Assembly (NCBI GenBank): GCA_902385025.1
Contig: CABMDX010000141.1
Coordinates: forward strand, 1 to 11,316
Direction: 5' to 3'
Source of the DNA: an uncultured archaeon
GTDB lineage: Archaea; Halobacteriota; Methanosarcinia; Methanotrichales; Methanotrichaceae
Length of the DNA: 11,316 nt
The first letter of the stretch is position 1. Every line of letters starts with the position of its first letter. The notes under the pieces are model-generated. The model searched no databases. It saw nothing but the letters and a program-made list of their open reading frames with translations, and was not told where the DNA came from. Position numbers and translations under genes: made by a program. Below are positions 6,255 through 11,316 of this stretch, in pieces.

Positions 6255-6626
6255 ATGATCCTAAAAGATCTGGCAAAATGCGGTCGAATCACTGCCACAG
6301 ACGGCACCCATCTCTCGGAGCTTCTTCATCCAGCCAGAGACAGCCTGGAGCTCTCTTACAGCATCGCCCATGCAGAAGTATTGCCGGGTGCATCCTCTCT
6401 CCCCCATCGCCTGAAAAAATCCTCAGAGGTATACTTTATCATGGAGGGGCGAGGCGAAATGCATATCGATGAGGAGCAGGCGCAGGTTGACACAGGCCAG
6501 GCGATCTTTATTCCGCCCGGCAGCTGGCAGTACATTTGCAACACCGGCAACATTATCCTGAAATTTCTTTGCATAGTTTCGCCAGTGTGGCGCGCAGAGG
6601 ATGAAGAACTAAAAGGGCAGGATTGA
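6255..6626 (+). CDS. Small single-domain cupin protein
   Basis: A 123-aa cupin. Motif 1 is represented by PHRLKKSSEVYFIMEGRGEM (50-69): the first His (H51) and Glu (E58) positions are present, but the second His of HxH is Leu. Motif 2 is GQAIFIPPGSWQYICN (81-96), with the PPG turn and terminal Asn kept but the usual His replaced by Gln (Q92). The metal site is thus incomplete, so it might bind metal weakly or act as a sugar/ligand-binding rather than catalytic cupin. GAGGT at 6244-6248 is 6 nt before ATG 6255, which decides the start. The next gene follows after 105 nt. No signal peptide. The fold call is firm; the substrate is unknown. Confidence 0.85.
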   Translation: MILKDLAKCGRITATDGTHLSELLHPARDSLELSYSIAHAEVLPGASSLPHRLKKSSEVYFIMEGRGEMHIDEEQAQVDTGQAIFIPPGSWQYICNTGNIILKFLCIVSPVWRAEDEELKGQD

Positions 6627-6731
6627 GTCAGAATAAATAATGCCAAAGGGCAGAAAGATGCCGGACATATGGGATGCATCACATATCTATCCGAAGAATG
6701 GCTTATGAAACAATCTGCGGAGTGATGAGAC

Positions 6732-7835
6732 ATGTCGGACTTAGGAGATTTGCAGAGCAGCGACAAAGATCTGAGAAGAGAAGCGTCCAGGATCATAGCA
6801 GAGCGAAAAGAGAGAGGGCTGGAGGGGCTGGTGGGAGGACTGCAGGCAGTTATCATCAATGTTGAACCAGAGAAGCAGCAGCAGTCTGCCCTGGAGCTGA
6901 TGAGATATAGCGGCCTGGATTTCCGGGAGGCTTTTTTGGGCCGGGGCAGCAGCACAATCGTTCTCAGGGTTCCAGGCGACCATAAATTTCACTCTGCAGA
7001 TTTCCTCATCCGCTCCAGGATGGATGGCAAGAATCCCTTTAAAGATATCAACCGCGCCCCAAAGTCCGGGAATTTGCCTAATACCCGGCTTGAGACCTTT
7101 GTATTTGAAAGCCATGATATAGAGAAGTATTTCTCCATTCAAAAGGAGGCAGGCGTCAAGTTCCTGGGCGGCATTCAAGATGCTGGAGACTACTATTTTC
7201 TAGAGACTGATCCATCTCTCTGGACAGGAAATTCCCTGGGTTTCATCCAATGGAAGGGCAAGCAGAGAAGCTATATCACTCCTTCCAGTGAGCGCCTGGA
7301 AGATAGACCAGAGAAGCCAGATCGAGAGCACCTGAAGAATATCAGGTATCTGGATCATGCCGCCACCCGCGTAAAAGCCCAAGACAGGGATAACGCTATC
7401 CTGGAGTTCATGCAGCTGACCAACTATAATTTCGATTTTGCCATCTATGTGAGGAGCCTAAACTCCATCACAAGTGTGGCCAGGCTCAATCCATCCGATT
7501 TTGCTATGGTCTTTACCTCTGGCATAGCACCTTATGCCAGTGATGAGGCCTCCGGTCCGACTGAGAAGTTCATCAGAAATTATGGCACCCGCGTGCATCA
7601 TATCGCCTTCCAGACTGAGCAGATTGAGAATACCTGCCAGAGCCTGGCAAGCGACGGGTTGAAGTTCCTGCTCGATCTGGTGGGGTCTCCCGAGGAAGGC
7701 CTCAAGCAGATCTTCACCGAGCCCTCCAAAAATACGTTGCTCGTAACTGAATATATCCACAGATATGGAGAATTCGACGGATTTTTTGCCAGATCCAACG
7801 TAACGCTTCTTACGGCAGCCACAGGAAAGCAGTAA
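6732..7835 (+). CDS. 4-hydroxyphenylpyruvate dioxygenase-like two-domain VOC protein
   Basis: A 367-aa vicinal-oxygen-chelate (VOC) protein. An N-terminal helix-rich lead (about 1-35) precedes a degenerate VOC-like domain (about 36-200) with NSLGFIQWKG at 167-176. The C-terminal domain resembles the catalytic half of HPPD: YLDHAATRV gives H209, GTRVHHIAFQTEQI gives H290, and LLVTEYIHRYG gives E340, the 2-His-1-Glu iron site. GPTEKFI (275-281) and LKQIFTEP (324-331) are further HPPD-like landmarks. H290 to E340 is about 50 residues, against roughly 80 in true HPPD, so an active-site segment is missing and the substrate may differ. GGAGTGAT at 6719-6726 sits 5 nt before the ATG. True HPPD needs O2, so the reaction in a presumed anaerobe is unclear. 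Superfamily secure, function not. Confidence 0.82.
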   Translation: MSDLGDLQSSDKDLRREASRIIAERKERGLEGLVGGLQAVIINVEPEKQQQSALELMRYSGLDFREAFLGRGSSTIVLRVPGDHKFHSADFLIRSRMDGKNPFKDINRAPKSGNLPNTRLETFVFESHDIEKYFSIQKEAGVKFLGGIQDAGDYYFLETDPSLWTGNSLGFIQWKGKQRSYITPSSERLEDRPEKPDREHLKNIRYLDHAATRVKAQDRDNAILEFMQLTNYNFDFAIYVRSLNSITSVARLNPSDFAMVFTSGIAPYASDEASGPTEKFIRNYGTRVHHIAFQTEQIENTCQSLASDGLKFLLDLVGSPEEGLKQIFTEPSKNTLLVTEYIHRYGEFDGFFARSNVTLLTAATGKQ

Positions 7836-7903
7836 TGCAAGAGACGCAAATGGCTACTGGCTTCAAATGCAGACGGATATTCATTATAATATTTAAAATA
7901 CTA

Positions 7904-7930
7904 AAATAATAGAAAATAAAAAGTAAAAAA
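7904..7930 (-). terminator. T-rich terminator of the subtilase gene
   Basis: Read on the minus strand, the DNA after the subtilase stop contains TTTTTTACTTTTTATTTTC and further T-rich sequence, the usual archaeal intrinsic terminator composition. The same AT-rich spacer separates it from the convergent VOC gene. No strong hairpin is needed or seen. Confidence 0.5.
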
Positions 7931-7961
7931 TGCGCAATTTCACATCATGCCGCCCTGAAGA

Positions 7962-10322
7962 TCAGAGTCCTCCGGAATATGCGAGAGCAAAGTCCTGGGC
8001 CCCCTCTCGCACATCGCTTGCCAGCACGATTATCTTGTACTTTCCTATTAAGGGCTCCTTAATGCAGACCGACTCGACGTTATTCTTATCATCAAAACTT
8101 CCATCAGCAGATGTGGCGAAGGCATTACCGTTATGCGTTTTCCCATCAGGCCCTTTTACGATAAGGTTCAGGTTGTTGACAATCCCGGGATAATTATTGG
8201 CGACTCCAGGATAGTCGGAATAAACCATGGTTACCTTCAAGGGCATGTCCGTTCGGCTGACGGTTATGGTGCGCGACCAGCTCTGCCCGGTTTTTAGTCC
8301 CTTGCTGATGTCTGCAAATTTCATTGTCCAACTTGGGATTGTGGAAATGAAGGGCTTAAGGCTCACATGCCCCCACCCCTGCTCCGGGTCCCATGCCCAT
8401 TCGTCGAAATCGAAGGCCGAATAGCGGAATTGTTTTTTCACAGCGCTGTGGATCAGAGCGGCTTTGACCAGAGCCGCAGAAGGCTTCTTGCGCAGTGTTT
8501 TCTTCAGGTATCCTTTTACGATGGCAACTGCCCCTGCAGTCAGCGGAGTTGCCATGCTCGTGCCGCCCATGTACTTGTAGAACCTGTCATAGGGACCCCA
8601 CCCTTCTGAATTGTCCCGGCTGGACTTGGTAGACAGAATGAACGTCCCTGGACTGATCACATCCGGCTTGAAGCGACCATCCATGCAGGGCCCTCTGCTG
8701 CTGAAAGCCGCAATATCTTCTATATTATCAGCGACTATATCCACGGATTCCGGTTCTTTGGGGAATGAGAAGGGATCAAATTCCCGATACTTGGTATCAA
8801 ACTTTTCGCGCAGGCTTTCCGAGGCCCCAACAGCGATGCAGTTCTTGGCGGTGGCCGGCGGAGTTATGCTTTCAGTATCTATCTTGCCGTCCCGGTTAGT
8901 GTCAGCTCCGTCATTGCCTGCCGCAAAGAGAATAACCATATCCTTATGTTCCCAGACAAATCGATCCAGATCTCTGGATTGCTCGTCATAGGCACCATAG
9001 TCTCCGCCACCCCAACTGTTTGTATGAATTCTTGCGCCTGCCTGGTAGGCCTGCAAGAATATCTCACTGATATCATCGGGAATTCCGGATAGAGTGAAAT
9101 CTCCATACTTCTGGCGGTGATATTCAACCTTCCATTTCATCTTCTGCTCCACTGCCTGGAAGAAGAGTTTGGCTTCATAAGCCAGCCCTCGAATGGATTT
9201 TTCCGGTCCCCCCTGAGATCTTTTTCCGCTGCCGAGCACTGACCCTGCTACATGAGTTCCATGGCCTGAATCGAGATCCTCCGGACCATCATCCGCTCCA
9301 GGGTTGTTTACCCAGGAATCGTAATAAGGAATTATCTTCCAGCTTGTGATTCCAGCAATTCTGCCATTGAAATCCTCATGGATGGTATTCGGGTCACCGG
9401 TATCAATTCCCGTATCTGCTATCCCGATTATCTCTCCTTTCCCCGTGAAGGGCAAGTTTGGGACAGAAGGAGAGCCGAGGGATTCGGTCATTATCTTAGT
9501 GGCGACATTGTTTCTGAGCTGCCGGACCTTCACAAGGTCGACCATCTGGACCCCATGAATTGAGGCGATCTGCTCCAGCTTTGACGGAAGATTTTCGGTT
9601 TGCGGCGGAAAGCTTACGGCAATTGACCTGGCACTTCTTTGCACAGTCTCGATGGATGCTCCAAGATTCTCTATCTCGGCAACGGCTCCATCAATCAGAT
9701 CCTCGCTTTGGAGACGTATCAGGAAGGTATTGGGAAGTGCAGTAGCCTTATTGGAGAACAAGGCCTTCCTGACACCAGCATCCGAAACAATTGCTCTCTC
9801 ACCTGGGACTTCTGGTGTGGCTACCGATTCCAGGACTCCTGGTGCCAGACGCAAAGACGGATCATAGTGGCCAACCCAGCGAACGTAAGGAAGAGAGTTC
9901 ACGGTATTCAGGGTTTTTTCATCCATTTCCACTATGAAGCTATAGGACGGAAGTGGGTCCTCGATTTTCCCTCCGATATTTTCAATCTCTTGTTTCCATT
10001 CTTCCTTAAAAGGCCCGATAAACTGAACGATATAATGGTGACTCTCCCTTCCGGGTGCCAGAGCATGGGAATAGGCAGGGTGGGCCAATATAGTGCCCTC
10101 CTTATCAATACGCGGCTTTGTGGTATCGATCGTCCTGGTGCTTATCCTGAGTCTATCAAGGTTGAGCAAAACGACATCGAAGCCTTCTTTTTTGAGCTCT
10201 TCAATCTGTTTCTGGCTTGCTTCAGCAAGGACGAAACTGTCGTAGCTCTCCAAAACCCGATCCACCAATCCAATGATCTTTTTTTGTTCTCCCTTTTTTA
10301 AGAGAATGTTTACCGACGCCAT
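7962..10322 (-). CDS. Subtilisin-like serine protease (S8), large form with C-terminal beta domain
   Basis: A 786-aa subtilase counted from ATG 10322; positions below use the 3-residue-longer GTG start at 10331. GGGTGAT lies 4 nt before ATG 10322 and overlaps the GTG, so ATG is preferred. The triad is complete: D306 (IGIADTGID), H357 (SGHGTHVAG) and S592 (GGTSMATP), with oxyanion N473 (FAAGNDG). DTNRDGKID (477-485) looks like a calcium loop. The first 280 residues hold prodomain-like modules: SFVLAEASQKQIEELKKEGF, then YIVQFIGPFKEEWKQEIENI (100-119), then FLIRLQSEDLIDGAVAEIEN (203-222), the last two clearly similar. The C-terminal part (about 665-789) resembles the beta-barrel of KP-43-type proteases. 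No signal peptide or membrane anchor is visible, so location is uncertain. It is monocistronic, with its own promoter. Confidence 0.95.
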   Translation of the reverse strand: MASVNILLKKGEQKKIIGLVDRVLESYDSFVLAEASQKQIEELKKEGFDVVLLNLDRLRISTRTIDTTKPRIDKEGTILAHPAYSHALAPGRESHHYIVQFIGPFKEEWKQEIENIGGKIEDPLPSYSFIVEMDEKTLNTVNSLPYVRWVGHYDPSLRLAPGVLESVATPEVPGERAIVSDAGVRKALFSNKATALPNTFLIRLQSEDLIDGAVAEIENLGASIETVQRSARSIAVSFPPQTENLPSKLEQIASIHGVQMVDLVKVRQLRNNVATKIMTESLGSPSVPNLPFTGKGEIIGIADTGIDTGDPNTIHEDFNGRIAGITSWKIIPYYDSWVNNPGADDGPEDLDSGHGTHVAGSVLGSGKRSQGGPEKSIRGLAYEAKLFFQAVEQKMKWKVEYHRQKYGDFTLSGIPDDISEIFLQAYQAGARIHTNSWGGGDYGAYDEQSRDLDRFVWEHKDMVILFAAGNDGADTNRDGKIDTESITPPATAKNCIAVGASESLREKFDTKYREFDPFSFPKEPESVDIVADNIEDIAAFSSRGPCMDGRFKPDVISPGTFILSTKSSRDNSEGWGPYDRFYKYMGGTSMATPLTAGAVAIVKGYLKKTLRKKPSAALVKAALIHSAVKKQFRYSAFDFDEWAWDPEQGWGHVSLKPFISTIPSWTMKFADISKGLKTGQSWSRTITVSRTDMPLKVTMVYSDYPGVANNYPGIVNNLNLIVKGPDGKTHNGNAFATSADGSFDDKNNVESVCIKEPLIGKYKIIVLASDVREGAQDFALAYSGGL

Positions 10323-10331
10323 TTTTATCAC

Positions 10332-10656
10332 CCATTTTAACTTTCATTAAAAATTATCTGCAGGTTGTCCTGTTCATTCTTATTGATAACTGAAATATAA
10401 AAGCTTTTTCATGATGTGTTAATTGCCTCTAAATTTAAAATCTTTTTATTTATAATTTTGTAATATGTTAAGCTCTACTCAAATCGTCTCAAAATTTGCC
10501 ACAAATGTATTTGGACCCCAAAAATTAAATAATATGAAGTAAATACTATCCTATTGGGATACAGAAAGAAGAAACAATCAAGCGACTTTAAAACTTGATC
10601 GAGCAATTGAGACAAGAAATACAACAATAATCGTTTGAGTACATTGCAATCTGGGT
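10332..10656. other. AT-rich intergenic stretch
   Basis: Apart from the subtilase promoter near 10400 I see no gene here. A minus-strand frame across 10475-10828 has a low-complexity, Leu/Phe/Ser-rich composition and is not convincing. Plus-strand frames around 10555-10655 are Lys/Gln/Glu-rich but interrupted by stops; they could be remains of a coiled-coil gene or chance. Base composition is visibly more AT-rich than in the left half of the window. Confidence 0.5.
10393..10408 (-). promoter_or_regulatory. BRE/TATA promoter of the subtilase gene
   Basis: On the minus strand AAAAGCTTTTATATTT gives a strong archaeal TATA box (10393-10402) with purine-rich sequence ahead. The predicted start is near 10372, leaving a leader of about 50 nt before ATG 10322. 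Confidence 0.6.
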
Positions 10657-10842
10657 TTGGCCACTGAAAATAGCGATGAAACGATTTTTCCTGGCAATCT
10701 GAGAATGAAAAGATCTCATGGATCAGGGAGACTGACCTCAAATATTGTTCGGCCAAACTTGCAAAAAGAAGATAGCTCAAAATGGGGAAAACATTATCAA
10801 TTGAGTGGAGCAAAAAGATACATGTCAAAGGAAGGAGATTGA
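10657..10842 (+). CDS. Possible small basic protein (61 aa) ahead of the winged-helix gene
   Basis: A short frame opening at TTG 10657, with an internal ATG at 10705 as an alternative, ending TGA at 10840-10842. The product is hydrophilic and rich in Lys, Arg, Ser and Gly, for example GNLRMKRSHGSGRLTSN, with no recognised family. The start has no good SD. In favour of coding, it ends 1 nt before the next gene's TTG start and carries that gene's SD (10834-10837) in its last codons. It could equally be untranslated leader. Confidence 0.3.
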   Translation: MATENSDETIFPGNLRMKRSHGSGRLTSNIVRPNLQKEDSSKWGKHYQLSGAKRYMSKEGD

Positions 10843-10843
10843 A

Positions 10844-11179
10844 TTGAGAGACAATATATTAACTGAGAAAGATCTGAATGTTGAGGAGAAAAAGGTCTTT
10901 GGCCGAATCATAGATATGTGGAGCCTTGGAAGCGAGAATGATCCCTATTCCGAGAGCTCTGTGGCAGAAGTTATAAAATATTCAAAGAAAGATGGACTTT
11001 CTGAGGAACAGATTTTGAAAATCTTAAAGAAACTGGTGGAATACAAACTAATCCATATGGATGATGTGAACGGCAAAACATATATTAAATATAATGCCGA
11101 AGCTATTCATATAGTCAAAGAGCTTCAGAAGACCACATATGTAAACAGCAGAGTCAAGTTCATACCGCCTCATCATTAA
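10844..11179 (+). CDS. Winged-helix-like protein, candidate transcription regulator (TTG start)
   Basis: From TTG 10844 the product is 111 aa. GGAG at 10834-10837 lies 6 nt before this TTG, a better site than the GTG at 10805. Predicted helices at about 12-27, 37-46 and 53-68, with GLSEEQILKILKKLVEYKLI, are followed by a likely beta wing, MDDVNGKTYIKYN (72-84), and a final helix, AEAIHIVKELQK. That layout resembles archaeal winged-helix DNA-binding proteins, but no family signature is definite. The segment SLGSENDPYSESSVAEVIKY may be a loop before the second helix. Codon choice is AT-biased relative to pyrB or queE, hinting at a different origin. The adjacent minus-strand gene is convergent. 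Confidence 0.65.
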   Translation: MRDNILTEKDLNVEEKKVFGRIIDMWSLGSENDPYSESSVAEVIKYSKKDGLSEEQILKILKKLVEYKLIHMDDVNGKTYIKYNAEAIHIVKELQKTTYVNSRVKFIPPHH

Positions 11180-11206
11180 GGATTGTGTTTAAACCTTAAC
11201 TCCGCA

Positions 11207-11314
11207 TTACGTGGGGAATAGATTTAGTTTAAGCCTTGCATCTAAATCACGAACTTTTTTAGGAATTTCCATAATAATGCTCTCTTTGCCATAGTCGATA
11301 TGATATATTTTGCT
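11207..11314 (-). CDS. C-terminal end of a minus-strand gene, cut by the window edge
   Basis: On the minus strand a frame enters from the right edge, reads 35 codons and stops with TAA (11209-11207). The visible end is KIYHIDYGKESIIMEIPKK (two short strands by look), then VRDLDARLKLNLFPT. The other two minus-strand frames have stops, and the composition is protein-like, but no family can be named from so little. It converges on the winged-helix gene with a 27-nt gap. Confidence 0.45.
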   Translation of the reverse strand, partial: SKIYHIDYGKESIIMEIPKKVRDLDARLKLNLFPT

Positions 11315-11316
11315 AA

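Noticed and set aside
9639..10301. Plus-strand 220-aa open frame
   Set aside because: Antisense to the N-terminal part of the subtilase, whose frame and repeats are strongly supported.
10475..10828. Minus-strand 117-aa Leu/Phe-rich frame
   Set aside because: It might suggest a membrane protein, but the composition follows from AT-rich antisense DNA, no SD or promoter fits, and it opposes the candidate small ORF.
11187..11237. GTTTAAACCTT and GTTTAAGCCTT copies 40 bp apart, considered as possible attachment or CRISPR-like repeats
   Set aside because: Only two 11-bp copies, one within the end of a coding frame, and no spacer array or integrase in view; chance is adequate.

Overview
The window looks like chromosomal DNA of a euryarchaeon, most likely a methanogen; a Methanothrix-like origin is my guess from overall flavour, not something the sequence proves. 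Evidence for an archaeon: adjacent pyrB and pyrI, a long archaeal FKBP with an extra C-terminal domain, queE (archaeosine/preQ0 branch), TATA-box promoters about 25 bp before starts, T-tract ends, and Shine-Dalgarno (SD) sites matching GGAGGTGAT.

Left part, plus strand (1-4445): the 3' end of a YkgJ-type cysteine-cluster protein; pyrB-pyrI, the two subunits of aspartate carbamoyltransferase, 1 nt apart; an FKBP-type prolyl isomerase/chaperone behind a leader with repeats and palindrome-like motifs; then an unrecognised 108-aa protein 22 nt before a membrane-anchored Acg-family nitroreductase-like flavoprotein.

Middle, minus strand (4480-5676): an unlisted 48-codon small ORF overlaps the start of queE. 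Downstream of queE comes a terminator-like hairpin, then a cyclophilin-like gene with a perfect SD and intact N-terminus that falls apart into three reading frames, so probably a pseudogene. A promoter region with nested palindromes separates this block from a plus-strand group (5756-7835): an unrecognised 135-aa protein, a cupin with incomplete metal ligands, and a two-domain VOC protein resembling 4-hydroxyphenylpyruvate dioxygenase, which is odd if the host is an anaerobe.

Right part: a 786-aa subtilase on the minus strand (7962-10322) with complete catalytic residues, repeated N-terminal prodomain-like modules, a calcium-type loop and a C-terminal beta domain, but no visible signal peptide. 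After it lies an AT-rich stretch (10332-11316) with a possible small basic ORF, a winged-helix-like protein starting at TTG, and the C-terminal end of a minus-strand gene cut by the window edge.

No rRNA, tRNA, CRISPR array, insertion sequence or integrase was seen. The left half is core metabolism; accessory features are the HPPD-like group, the subtilase, the small ORFs and the AT-rich right edge.
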